Part shown: in pieces, positions 1 to 7,574 of the stretch
Layout of the letters: every line of letters starts with the position of its first letter
How positions within the stretch are numbered: position 1 is the first letter of the stretch
Source: JANQIV01 sp050117315
GTDB lineage: Bacteria; Bacteroidota; Ignavibacteria; Ignavibacteriales; Melioribacteraceae
Assembly (NCBI GenBank): GCA_050117315.1
Contig: JASFMY010000118.1
Span: forward strand, 1 to 22,255
Reading direction: 5' to 3'
Length of the DNA stretch: 22,255 nt
The notes under the pieces: generated by a model
The model's input: only the letters and a program-made list of their open reading frames with translations
Told to the model about the DNA's origin: nothing
The model's database searches: none
Made by a program: the position numbers and the translations under genes

Positions 1-422
1 TCTATTGAAGCTTGTAAATCTTCGGCCGAAAAATCGGTTAACATCGAGTTAATAAAGCCGCTTTCGGTCGAGTAACTATCTCTTACTATTTCAACACCGT
101 AACGCTCGAATACTTTATCAACTGCTTCCGCGGCGGCTTTAAATTCTGCCTCCGGGTTATGAAGATACCCCAAAATCAGGTAATAAATAGCGCGCACTTT
201 TTCGTCACGGTTCTCATCTTTTTCTTCCAAATCGCTTATTGCTTTTTCCCGGTTTATTGTTTGCTTCAGCTTCGTGTTAACAGGTTTTAGTTCATCGAAG
301 ATACTTGTTAAATTAGCTTCTTCGCTCCAATCCCCGCCGTCAAATTCCAGTATCATTCTGTTTGCTGCAGAAAACACTTCCGATGTCCGGCTGTTAGCAA
401 TGATTTTGTTTAATTTACTCAT
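1..422 (-). CDS. DUF6261-like protein, C-terminus outside the window
   Basis: The frame opens at the ATG at 420-422 and stays open to the window edge, giving 140 codons of an incomplete protein that begins MSKLNKIIANSRTSEVF. A strong ribosome binding site (AAGGAGG, about 425-431 on the minus strand) sits just upstream and fixes the start. There is no signal peptide or membrane segment. It is soluble and largely helical, with many Glu and Lys. Segments such as DEKVRAIYYLILGYLHNP, AAAEAVDKVFERYG and a following SYSTESGFI resemble DUF6261, an uncharacterised Bacteroidota family; that match is from memory of the family pattern. No function is known. The upstream region carries five regularly spaced AAACAAAYGTTTA boxes that could control it. 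Confidence 0.7.
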   Translation of the reverse strand, partial: MSKLNKIIANSRTSEVFSAANRMILEFDGGDWSEEANLTSIFDELKPVNTKLKQTINREKAISDLEEKDENRDEKVRAIYYLILGYLHNPEAEFKAAAEAVDKVFERYGVEIVRDSYSTESGFINSMLTDFSAEDLQASI

Positions 423-482
423 AAGACCTCCTTATTGTGGAATAGTTTAGTAATTTGTAATGATGAGATATTTATCCGTAAA

Positions 483-659
483 AAACAAAAGTTTATGAGC
501 CGGAAGAGTTGGAATGCTCGTAAACAAATGTTTATAGAGTTATTTTTCTGCGGGGAAGGCTTAAACAAACGTTTATGGCTCCACTCCTCGGAGAGGGAAG
601 CTTTAAACAAACGTTTAAGAGCTCCCTCCTTGAGTTGGGAAGCTTTAAACAAATGTTTA
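483..659. repeat. Five-copy AAACAAAYGTTTA array with about 41-bp period
   Basis: The 13-bp box AAACAAA(A/T/C)GTTTA occurs at 483-495, 522-534, 563-575, 605-617 and 647-659, giving start-to-start distances of 39, 41, 42 and 42 bp. Each box is an imperfect palindrome (AAAC/GTTT). The last two spacers are also related to each other and can fold on themselves (CTCC facing GGAG or GGGAAG). The array lies 60-240 bp upstream of the start of the DUF6261-like gene. The spacing near four helical turns would place the boxes on one DNA face, as in operator or iteron arrays. Its role is inferred only. Confidence 0.75.
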
Positions 660-1108
660 TGACCAAAATCTGCTTTTTGACCTGTTGATAGCAAATAATT
701 ACCGGCAAATTCGATTTTGCTAAAATATTTAATCATGTTTTTTTGCTCTATTGAACCGATTATTTTCCTGTTTCAGAGCATGATTTGTGAATCGGATAGG
801 TTATGTTTGTTTTTTTTGCTTGAAAATAATTAGAGTTGGAATTAAAACTCTTTTTATTACCTCCGTAGTTCATCCGGCAAAAATATTTCGATATATGAAT
901 CTTTATCGAATTTGACTATAAATAAGATAATTAAATGAATATGAATTCTCAATAATTAATTACGAAAAATCAAATTTAGTTATAATTGAGATGTCCAATA
1001 TCTTCTTAAACCATCTTCTTTTTTATTCCCGGATTTTAAATAAGCCCTTGTCCCGTTATTATTTATTTGTTTTTTGTTTTACAGACAGCCGTCACAGATT
1101 TTCGAATT
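660..1108. other. AT-rich intergenic stretch, no gene seen
   Basis: This stretch is very AT-rich and stops are frequent in all frames. I see no convincing coding sequence, RNA gene or strong hairpin before the repeat copy that begins near 1109. Confidence 0.6.
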
Positions 1109-1180
1109 ACGCATAGGCGTCAATTTGAGAATAAATATAATGTTTTAATAGCTCCGGCATTCAGGGTGTGTTGCGTAAGT
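1109..1180 (+). repeat. Truncated copy of the nested-hairpin element (left arm only)
   Basis: This segment matches the left arm of the full elements at 1945-2393 and 15218-15682. It has the terminal GCATAGGCGTCAA, a poorly conserved AT-rich linker, then GCTCCGGCATTCAGGG and TGTTGCGTAA. The hairpin-rich body and right arm are missing. It runs directly into the half-copy of a second repeat family at about 1186-1270. Confidence 0.65.
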
Positions 1181-1185
1181 CTGTT

Positions 1186-1270
1186 TTGAAATGATTTCTT
1201 TTTTGTCGGACCCGTTCTTTGGGTGAGCCTGTCCGCCGTCTTTTTGGCGGGAAATCTTTCAATTAGAGCA
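1186..1270 (-). repeat. Half-copy of a GTCATTTCGA-type palindromic element
   Basis: Read on the minus strand, this stretch matches 6484-6550. The shared parts are CTCTAATTGAAAGATTTCCC, GCCAAAAAGACGGCGGACAG, GCTCACCCAAA and an A/C-rich end. The match stops near the centre of the palindrome, exactly where the CPBP pseudogene reading frame is cut. The gene's terminal TAA lies inside the element (CTCTAATTG). Confidence 0.6.
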
Positions 1271-1774
1271 CAGCTACTATTATTGTAGCAAACTGACTTA
1301 TATACCACATCAGGAATCCTCGGTACAATAGTTCTTCACAGATTCCGGCGCTAATCGATAGAATAATAAACCATCTAAATTCATTCTTGGTTCTTGGCAT
1401 ATAAAGTGAGATAGATGTGTCTTGCATCTTGGCTCTTATGGAACCGGGTGGCTCTTTATCATTTTTTAAGAAACGGTATAAATAAATGATATAAGCGAGT
1501 CCAAGAAGACCAAGACCTAAGCCTACCCAAACAGTCCAATCTAATGAAAAATTAAAACCAAAATTAACGAATTCCCTATCATTCACTATCTAGCTAACCA
1601 ATGCAAGCAGGCTCAGAATCCATATCACGGCGATACCGGATTGATACTCTCGCATTCGAATTCCCGGCTTATTTGCTTCTGCATTTTTTTTTAATTTTGG
1701 GCTGGAATAAAAAAAATCATAGGCCGGTACAGCCCTACAAACAAAAGAACAACGATGTGGTCAAATAGAGTCAT
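1263..1774 (-). pseudogene. CPBP-family intramembrane protease, decayed
   Basis: The family (CPBP/ABI, glutamic membrane proteases) is seen in three joined pieces. The first starts at the ATG at 1772-1774 behind a GGGAG ribosome binding site and reads MTLFDHIVVLLFVGLYRP. A one-base frameshift near 1715-1725 moves it to YDFFYSSPKLKKNAEANKPG followed by IRMREYQSGIAVIWILSLLALVS. A TAG at 1590-1592 then interrupts the frame. The rest includes several hydrophobic segments and the motif ICEELLYRGF, the EExxxR catalytic signature. The later family motifs (the FxxxH region and beyond) are absent because the frame ends in a repeat half-element at about 1263-1270. With three independent lesions, sequencing error alone is unlikely and the gene is probably dead. 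Confidence 0.8.
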
Positions 1775-1871
1775 TTTTACTCCCTATTTAAAGTACATAC
1801 GGTGTTGCGTTTTAGCCCTTCGCCGGACACAACAATGCGCACATTTTCAACGCAACTTTATTTTTTAATCA

Positions 1872-1917
1872 GCCTTTGCTACGGCGGACCTGCCTGCAAG
1901 GCAGGCGAGAAGGCTGT
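1872..1917. repeat. GC-rich hairpin next to the nested-hairpin element
   Basis: CAGCCTTTGCT pairs with the AAGGCTG at the other side, and inside it CCTGCC faces GGCAGG around the short CTGCAAGG turn. It belongs to the same style of GC-rich palindrome that recurs at 17658, 20906 and 21078 and lies just outside the left end of the 449-bp element. Confidence 0.5.
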
Positions 1918-1944
1918 GTTTAATTCCCCGTCGCCCCGCCTTTT

Positions 1945-2393
1945 CCCGATTTATCGCATAAGCGTCAACTTAACTATGAATGTAGTGTTTCATAGCTCCG
2001 GCATTTAGGGTCTGTTGCATAACTAAAATAAATAATCATAGCCACGACCTTTCAGGTCGTGGACAATAAGTCTCAACAAAAACTCAGGGCTTTAGCCCAA
2101 TTTTTTCTCATATTTAGGCTAAAGCCCTGATTCTATTCGGTTTCTTATTTCCAACGTGCTGAAGCACGTGGCTATTGAAGCACGTGGCTATTGAAGCACC
2201 TAATTGAGTTATGCAACATACCCTTTATGCCGGAGGTAATATTACCCTAAAATTTCTGGACTTTAGTCCAAAAAAAACTAATGATTTGGGCTAAAGCCCA
2301 TAGTTGTGTATGTCAATCATCCTTTCCCCAACTTGAAAGTTGGGGCTATTGCTAATATCTCGTATTAAGTTGGCGCCTATGCGATTTATCGGG
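1945..2393 (+). repeat. Nested-hairpin MITE-like element, copy A
   Basis: The ends are terminal inverted repeats: CCCGATTTATCGCATAAGCG then TCAACTTAA on the left, and TTAAGTTGGCGCCTATGCGA then TTTATCGGG on the right. Inside lies a second inverted pair (1994-2024 and 2207-2236, CTCCGGCAT..TGTTGCATAACT). The body is a series of perfect or near-perfect hairpins: 2042-2062 (CCACGACCT), 2084-2130 (14-bp stem TCAGGGCTTTAGCC), 2152-2171 (ACGTGCT), 2257-2270 (TGGAC), 2287-2300 (TGGGCT) and 2326-2345 (CCCCAACTT). A 16-bp unit GAAGCACGTGGCTATT is repeated at 2161-2199. There is no open frame for a transposase. Copy B lies at 15218-15682 in the opposite orientation. Confidence 0.8.
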
Positions 2394-2680
2394 ATACGGA
2401 GGGCAGGTTGCGGCGGAACAGGGTTCGGTTCACCACGGCGAATTGTCCCGAGGTTCATACCATTGATTTATGTTAAAATCTGTTAATAACCGGATGCTTC
2501 TCCCCCTATAAAAATTACCACTTTTATAGTATTGAATAGATATTCTAATTCAAATAAGTTTTCATTTAAGAATCATAAAGACAATACCCGGAAGATATAC
2601 TATTTACAAATTAGTTGGTCACTCCCTTATGTTTTTGGTGATTAACAGTCTTCAAGATTCAATGACAAACTAGGACAACT
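2394..2680. other. Intergenic stretch with no gene seen
   Basis: A short GC-rich tail of the element (to about 2460) is followed by AT-rich DNA. I found no convincing reading frame or RNA structure here. Confidence 0.55.
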
Positions 2681-2758
2681 ATGAAAAATACAAGCAAGTT
2701 ATATATGGTTCTTTTACATGATGTACAAAAAAACGGCAAATCTCATTACAGAAAATAA
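2681..2758 (+). CDS. Possible 25-residue leader peptide
   Basis: A small open frame starts at ATG 2681 (MKNTSKLYMVLLHDVQKNGK, then SHYRK) with AGGA about six bases upstream. It ends eight bases before a 9-bp inverted repeat (2766-2795) and 84 bases before the HmuY-like gene. I do not recognise the peptide. It could be a translated leader, a gene remnant or chance. Confidence 0.25.
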   Translation: MKNTSKLYMVLLHDVQKNGKSHYRK

Positions 2759-2765
2759 AACACGA

Positions 2766-2795
2766 TTAGAACACTCTTAAAAAAAGGTGTTCTAA
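2766..2795. promoter_or_regulatory. Inverted repeat TTAGAACAC / GTGTTCTAA upstream of the HmuY-like gene
   Basis: The two 9-bp arms are a perfect inverted match at 2766-2774 and 2787-2795, separated by 12 bases (TCTTAAAAAAAG). It lies 47 bases before the start codon of the HmuY-like lipoprotein, a position suited to an operator or an mRNA hairpin. The regulator is not identifiable from sequence. Confidence 0.5.
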
Positions 2796-2842
2796 ATCCA
2801 TCATCTTTTAACAACTGATCATTTAAAATCGAGGAGTATTAA

Positions 2843-3535
2843 ATGAGGAAGTATCACTTATTATTTATATCGCTTTTTGTTGTAGTCTTATTTCTTGCCG
2901 GCTGCAGCGATGACGACGATGATAATCCTGTTGATTCAACCGAACAGGAGTTAGTCGGCTTAACGTCGCCTTTTCTAATATGTGCAAGCCGTAATCCCGG
3001 CGGAGTTGGATTTGATTTTGGATATAATAGCAAAGCCGGGGGAGCAAACAACATGGATTCGCTATCTGTCGACGACTTTGATTATGATATATTAATAAAA
3101 ACCGTAAAAGCCGAAAAGACGGATGGAAGCCTTGGAGGAATGCCGTATATTGCTCTTTCGGGAAACGCGCTCGCGGTGAATTACAGCGGCGTTGATGCAA
3201 CCTGTACCGGTTACAGTGCTTACGAAGCCCTTACATTATCAGCTTTACAAAGCTATACCTTAAAATCGGACGATGACGATTTCGATTTATCCGATCTTAC
3301 AACGGGAGATACCGGCAAACCTTTGATGGCTGAAGTTAAAGCCGAATACGCAAAATTAGTAATAGGGCAAAAATGGAAAACTTCCGCCAACAACGATGTT
3401 GACGGAGATGAACTGATTTGGATTATCCAGACAAACGAAGGTGACTTGGTAAAATTAATTATAACAGATTTCCCGGCTGATCCGGCACCGACTGCTACAG
3501 GTTATATAGCCGTAGAATGGGACTTCCTTGATTAA
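2843..3535 (+). CDS. HmuY-like surface lipoprotein
   Basis: A 230-residue protein with a lipoprotein signal peptide (residues 1-20) and lipobox LAGC, Cys21. The residues after the Cys (SDDDDD) are strongly acidic, like the lipoprotein export signals that send Bacteroidota lipoproteins to the cell surface. GAGGAG precedes the ATG. The C-terminal part (about 166-230: QKWKTS, ELIWIIQTNEGDLVKLIITD, GYIAVEWDFL) resembles the HmuY family, secreted or surface hemophores that bind heme and pass it to a TonB receptor. A TonB receptor gene follows 410 bp downstream, as in hmu loci. Heme ligands cannot be assigned from sequence alone, and other HmuY-fold proteins may bind different ligands. An inverted repeat at 2766-2795 may control it. 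Confidence 0.7.
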   Translation: MRKYHLLFISLFVVVLFLAGCSDDDDDNPVDSTEQELVGLTSPFLICASRNPGGVGFDFGYNSKAGGANNMDSLSVDDFDYDILIKTVKAEKTDGSLGGMPYIALSGNALAVNYSGVDATCTGYSAYEALTLSALQSYTLKSDDDDFDLSDLTTGDTGKPLMAEVKAEYAKLVIGQKWKTSANNDVDGDELIWIIQTNEGDLVKLIITDFPADPAPTATGYIAVEWDFLD

Positions 3536-3849
3536 TATTTATATCGATAAAGCTAATATCAAAAATTGTTATAGTATTTAGGGAAAACCTAATATTGGAT
3601 GAAACAAGATATATAAATAAAGACGGGGGTTGTTTAAATTAATTTTATAGTTACAAAAATTCCCTCGTTTTTGCTGATTCCGGAAATCTTCAGCCTCTTG
3701 ATAATAATGCGCAATACGGCGGATATTCTTCAGCAAAAGCATTTGTAATAACAAATAAGAATTAATAGATACAGCCCCTGTCGCCGAAATTAAGATCTAA
3801 TTTACATTTAGTGTTATGTCAACAATAAAGTATTGTAAACACCAAGATT
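3536..3849. other. Intergenic stretch with a possible coding relic
   Basis: Mostly AT-rich. At about 3645-3766 an open stretch reads FYSYKNSLVFADSGNLQPLD followed by NNAQYGGYSSAKAFVITNKN and a stop. It has no start codon or ribosome binding site and an upstream in-frame stop. It has the composition of a real protein end and may be the last 40 codons of a lost secreted protein. I do not recognise the family. Confidence 0.3.
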
Positions 3850-3912
3850 GTCATTTAAAACCGGAGAAAAGAGAGATTTCTCACCGCTCTCTCCGTTCGG
3901 GTTCGAAATGAC
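3850..3912. repeat. Palindromic GTCATTT...AAATGAC element
   Basis: The 63-bp segment has inverted ends (GTCATTT at 3850-3856 and AAATGAC at 3906-3912) and inner complementarity between CCGGAGA and TCTCCG. It contains AGAGATTTCTC and is related to the longer copy at 6431-6550. It sits 33 bases before the TonB receptor start, so it would form part of the leader of that mRNA. Confidence 0.6.
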
Positions 3913-3945
3913 ATCACAAATGTGACACGTCATTAGGGTATAATT

Positions 3946-6267
3946 ATGAATTATTTTTCTTCGCGATTATCTTTAGTAGTGTTTTTATCATTAATAATTC
4001 TCTTTAACATTAGTACCGTTTATTCGCAAAACAAAATAGAAGTACAGGGGATTGTTGTAGATTCTACATCTTCAAAACCAATTGCATTTGCAAATATTTC
4101 AATTGCCGGGTCTATGGAAGGAACCACTACGGATAGTAACGGCAAATTCGTAATGCAAATAGAAGAAATTTTTAATGCGAAGCTGGTTATATCGCATATA
4201 AATTATATTAAAAAAGAGATCATTCTCACGGATTCTTTGACTAATCACGGAATTACCGTTTTAATGCATCCTAAAGTAAGAAGGCTGGAAGATGTGGTGG
4301 TAACGGCAACGCTTTCGGAAAAACCGTTTCGGAAAATAACCAAAAGTGCGGATATTATTTCCAATAAACAGATAGCGGAAAGTTTTCAATCAAACATGGT
4401 AGATGTGTTAAACAACACGCCGGGATTTTCGCAAGTGTGGGAATATCATTCACCTCTTTTACTTCGCGGTATGAATTCAAACCGGCTGATTGTTATGAAA
4501 AACGGGAATAGGCGTATCGGCACTTTCCCCGGCGGATACTTTGCGCAGGATATAAATATTTATGAAGCGAAAAAAATAGAAATTATAAAAGGTCCCGGCT
4601 CTGTTATATACGGAAGCGGCGCAATATCGGGAATTGTAAATATAATCTCCCCGGAACCCTTTGGTAAAAAATCAACAAGTGCAAAGGTTATTTCCGGGTA
4701 CGGGGGCAATAACAATGAATTTTTGGAAGCTGCAAACTTTTGTTACAAGAAAGAAAAATTCGGACTAAATCTGCACGCCAAATACCGTGTTACGGATGAT
4801 TATATTTACGGAAACGGTGAAACCGCAAACAACAGCGATGTTGAAGACCGCGATCTATCTTTTAATGCAGGGTATAAATTTTCAGATAAACATAATGTTA
4901 TTTTTCATGTTGATTATCATTACGGTGACTGGGGAAAACCGAGAGGCTTTAACGGCCCGACAAAAGCATTTACTAAAATTAAGAATGTTGAGGACGGCAT
5001 TCATACTGCTTTCAATTATTCGTTTATTCCCAATTCAAGCGTTAAATCCGTACATCTAAATTTATTTTACGATGACGGTTCCCGGGATTATTATAAATAC
5101 AAATACAGTACCGTTACGGATAAATTATCAACATTAGACCTTGTTCATTATAAAGATAATTACGGAGGCGGACGGTTATATACCATTATAGAACCTGTTG
5201 ATAGTTACATTATTACAACAGGTATTGACGGTTATATATTTATGCTGGATAATCCTTCCGAGAATATTGATTATTATAATAATACATCCGGTAAAGACGA
5301 CGGATTTATAGATGCGGGGCAATCCTCTCTGGGAGTTTTTTTGAATAACGAATGGAGCATTTCGGACAAACTCATGTTAACCCTCGGAGTCCGCTATGAT
5401 TATGCAAAAGTAGACGAAGGTGAAAATTCGAGCAATATTGAACGCGAAGAAGATAGACATGCATTTAGCGGAAATGCCGGGACGGTCTATTCTTTTAATG
5501 AAAATACTCATCTTTCGTTTAATATCGGGAGGGCTTTTCGTATGCCTATCGCCGAAGAACTTTTCACTACGGTGGTAAGCTGTAAAGGTACCAAGCAAGG
5601 CAATCCGGATTTGAACCCTGAATATAGCTGGAATTTTGATCTGGGATTTAGAGGCAGCGCCGCTAATGAAAAGTTCATATATGACTTCTCGGCATTTTAT
5701 GATTTACTGGATGATTACATTGGTGAAACTGCGGCTGTTGATAACGAAGATATAGATTATACTTATAAAAATGTAGATGCCCGGATAACAGGCGCGGAAA
5801 TTTCCGCCTCTTATCGTTTCAATAGTATTTTCAAATCATCCAACACGTTATATACCGGCATAGCCGCTTCGTATCAATACGGTATTGATTTATCAAACGA
5901 TGACGAGCACACTCCTTTGTTCGGAATCCCCCCGTTTAAGTTGACAACAAATTTGAATTACCACGGGCTTTTAAACAGTTATTGGATAACAGGCTATTTC
6001 CTTAAACTCGATGCCGAATTTGCCGCCGAGCAAAACCGTGTAGGGGAAATTCCGGAAGGTACGGACGGCGGACCCTGGGGATATGAACCATCAGAATCAC
6101 ATTTAATATTTAATGCATCTTTAGGTGTAAATATAAACTCATTGCCCGGGTATCCTAAGCTAAGAATTGTTATAAAAAATCTTCTTGATGCCGACTATAA
6201 GCCTTTCGGATCTTACATTCCCGCTATGGGAAGAAATATTAAGTTAATGCTTTCGCTTAATTACTGA
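3946..6267 (+). CDS. TonB-dependent outer-membrane receptor, probably heme or siderophore
   Basis: A 773-residue receptor. A signal peptide covers about residues 1-28 (ends in VYSQ). A carboxypeptidase-regulatory-like domain covers about 32-110 (VVDSTSSKPIAFANISIAGS). A plug domain covers about 115-240 (LEDVVVTATLS, LLLRGMNSNRLIVMKNG, IEIIKGPGSVIYGSGAISG). A 22-strand-type barrel runs to the end and closes in LMLSLNY with aromatic spacing typical of outer-membrane targeting. FRMP (531-534) and NPDL (553-556) correspond to the FRAP/NPNL boxes of heme receptors, but the His usually found between them is not present. The HmuY-like lipoprotein upstream and PepSY-type membrane protein downstream support an iron or heme role. 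The ligand remains unproven. A weak AGGG precedes the start. Confidence 0.88.
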   Translation: MNYFSSRLSLVVFLSLIILFNISTVYSQNKIEVQGIVVDSTSSKPIAFANISIAGSMEGTTTDSNGKFVMQIEEIFNAKLVISHINYIKKEIILTDSLTNHGITVLMHPKVRRLEDVVVTATLSEKPFRKITKSADIISNKQIAESFQSNMVDVLNNTPGFSQVWEYHSPLLLRGMNSNRLIVMKNGNRRIGTFPGGYFAQDINIYEAKKIEIIKGPGSVIYGSGAISGIVNIISPEPFGKKSTSAKVISGYGGNNNEFLEAANFCYKKEKFGLNLHAKYRVTDDYIYGNGETANNSDVEDRDLSFNAGYKFSDKHNVIFHVDYHYGDWGKPRGFNGPTKAFTKIKNVEDGIHTAFNYSFIPNSSVKSVHLNLFYDDGSRDYYKYKYSTVTDKLSTLDLVHYKDNYGGGRLYTIIEPVDSYIITTGIDGYIFMLDNPSENIDYYNNTSGKDDGFIDAGQSSLGVFLNNEWSISDKLMLTLGVRYDYAKVDEGENSSNIEREEDRHAFSGNAGTVYSFNENTHLSFNIGRAFRMPIAEELFTTVVSCKGTKQGNPDLNPEYSWNFDLGFRGSAANEKFIYDFSAFYDLLDDYIGETAAVDNEDIDYTYKNVDARITGAEISASYRFNSIFKSSNTLYTGIAASYQYGIDLSNDDEHTPLFGIPPFKLTTNLNYHGLLNSYWITGYFLKLDAEFAAEQNRVGEIPEGTDGGPWGYEPSESHLIFNASLGVNINSLPGYPKLRIVIKNLLDADYKPFGSYIPAMGRNIKLMLSLNY

Positions 6268-6430
6268 AAAAGTAAGAGGTAGTAGTAATCGATATGAAAT
6301 ACCTGTTACGTCTAAATTAACAATATGAAGAGGTGGGCGGTTAATTACGAATAAAATATTGAACAGTACGGAGCTACGGGACTTGAAAACATTATTAGAG
6401 TTTCTGCAAAATTAGATATCTAAACGTTTT
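6268..6430. other. Spacer downstream of the TonB receptor
   Basis: No reading frame or clear terminator is seen between the receptor stop and the repeat that starts at 6431. Together with 6551-6651 it forms a 384-bp gap containing only the repeat element. Confidence 0.5.
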
Positions 6431-6550
6431 GTCATTTCGATCCCGATGTTTTTTATCGGGAGAGAAATCTTTGAAATCGTACTCTAATTGAAAGATTTCC
6501 CGCCAAAAAGACGGCGGACAGGCTCACCCAAAAAACGGGTTCGAAAAGAC
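6431..6550. repeat. Full GTCATTTCGA...TCGAAAAGAC palindromic element
   Basis: The outer ends are inverted (GTCATTTCGATCCCG at 6431 and CGGGTTCGAAAAGAC ending at 6550). Inner inverted segments AGAAATCTTT and AAAGATTTC flank the centre near 6475-6490. Local hairpins include CCCGATGTTTTTTATCGGG and CCCGCCAAAAAGACGGCGG. A half-copy truncates the CPBP pseudogene at 1186-1270 and a short relative is at 3850-3912. No protein is encoded. Confidence 0.65.
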
Positions 6551-6651
6551 AGACTTTTATTTTGCAGAAACTTAATTATACACCGGTAAGTTTAAACTTA
6601 CTGCAAAAATAAAATTATAACATTTGTTCTAATTGATAAAGGTTATCTAAT

Positions 6652-6996
6652 ATGGAAAAAGGATTAATATTAACGAGTACGGCATTTGCATTTTTTATTG
6701 TATGCCCGCGAATGGCCGGTATGATTTATGTGATCTGTAAAAATTCGAACCTCCCTTTAATAAAAACTGCTCTTATAGGTTCGGTAATTGCAATTCCTTT
6801 AATACTTTTAATGGTATGGATTTTTTCTAAATTTGGAGTAACAGGTGCATTGCTTTTTTGCGTTGCAACAGATTTACTCAGCGCAGTTTTTATAAGCAAT
6901 ATCGGTATAAAAGCAGGTATTGAAACTCTTGTTATTGCGCTCTTCGTTTTGGTAGGCGTAAAAGTAGCACCTCTTATATCTTCGTTCTTTAAGTGA
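6652..6996 (+). CDS. Small four-helix inner-membrane protein
   Basis: A 114-residue, very hydrophobic protein with predicted membrane segments at about 7-27, 36-58, 64-84 and 88-112. AAAGG lies a short distance before the ATG. I do not recognise the family. It is the first gene of a tight group: 29 bp separate it from the next lipoprotein gene, and the lipoprotein gene overlaps the PepSY-type gene. Its place behind a TonB receptor suggests a part in moving the imported ligand or metal across the inner membrane, but nothing in the sequence shows transport directly. Few charged residues lie in the helices; Cys and Met residues (C18, M21, M24, C29) near the first loop could touch a metal. Confidence 0.8.
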   Translation: MEKGLILTSTAFAFFIVCPRMAGMIYVICKNSNLPLIKTALIGSVIAIPLILLMVWIFSKFGVTGALLFCVATDLLSAVFISNIGIKAGIETLVIALFVLVGVKVAPLISSFFK

Positions 6997-7025
6997 TTTT
7001 CATAAATTATAAACAGGGAACTAAT

Positions 7026-7574
7026 ATGAAACGCAAAATAGGTTTATCTCTTTTATTTGCCGGAATACTTTTATTAACGGCGGCATGCAATCAAAAAAAT
7101 AATGATGCTGAAAAAGAAAATTTATCCGTCTCCAAGTTAAATGACAAAACTGTTTACACTGTAAGTGAATTTTTTAACATAGCAGACAGTCTTGCCGAAG
7201 ATACTGTATTGGTTGAAGGTATTGTGGAGCATCTTTGCCGTCATTCGGATAAACGCTTCAAAATGATTAGCAGTGACGGCAAGAGTGAGATAAGGGTAGA
7301 GACTAACGAAAATCTTTCGCGCCCGGAGCCGTCGGATATCGGGAAGAAAATAGTTGTAAAAGGGAAGCCTGTCCCGCTTAAATTTGATTTGGAAGCTGTT
7401 GATAAATGGGAACAAAATACAATAAATAATCACGTCGGGGAACAAGATACGGAAGATTATAAGAATGAACTTAAGGCTATTCGAGAAATAAAAGAAAAAA
7501 TATCATCGGGACAAATACCTTATTATACCAACTATTCTCTAGAGGCATTCAGTTATGAATTTATCGGGCAATAG
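7026..7574 (+). CDS. Lipoprotein with OB-fold-like domain and CxH motif
   Basis: A 182-residue lipoprotein starting at ATG 7026, preceded by AGGGA; an upstream GTG at 6993 would only add residues before a normal signal peptide and is rejected. The lipobox is LTAAC with Cys21. Residues about 43-135 (VYTVSEFFNIADSLAEDTVL, VEGIVEHLCRHSDKRFKMIS, EIRVE, IGKKIVVKGK) look like a small beta-barrel OB-fold domain. The motif Cys71-x-His73 could bind a metal or carry a redox role. The C-terminal third is charged and probably helical. It overlaps the next gene by 20 bp, so translation is likely coupled. The function is not known; membership of the metal/heme locus is inferred from position. Confidence 0.8.
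   Translation: MKRKIGLSLLFAGILLLTAACNQKNNDAEKENLSVSKLNDKTVYTVSEFFNIADSLAEDTVLVEGIVEHLCRHSDKRFKMISSDGKSEIRVETNENLSRPEPSDIGKKIVVKGKPVPLKFDLEAVDKWEQNTINNHVGEQDTEDYKNELKAIREIKEKISSGQIPYYTNYSLEAFSYEFIGQ

Noticed and set aside
483..659. CRISPR array
   Set aside because: The repeat unit is only 13 bp, two spacers are related to each other, and no cas gene is near.
419..736. Open frames on both strands across the five-box array, encoding KRLFKAS or LNKRL-type repeats
   Set aside because: They are translations of the 41-42 bp DNA repeat; there is no ribosome binding site, and the minus-strand frame runs over the start of the DUF6261-like gene.
1120..1308. 62-codon minus-strand frame
   Set aside because: It lies in the truncated element and half-palindrome and overlaps the CPBP pseudogene in another frame.
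1802..2008. 68-codon plus-strand frame ending NVVFHSSGI
   Set aside because: It is a translation of GC-rich hairpins and the left arm of the nested-hairpin element.
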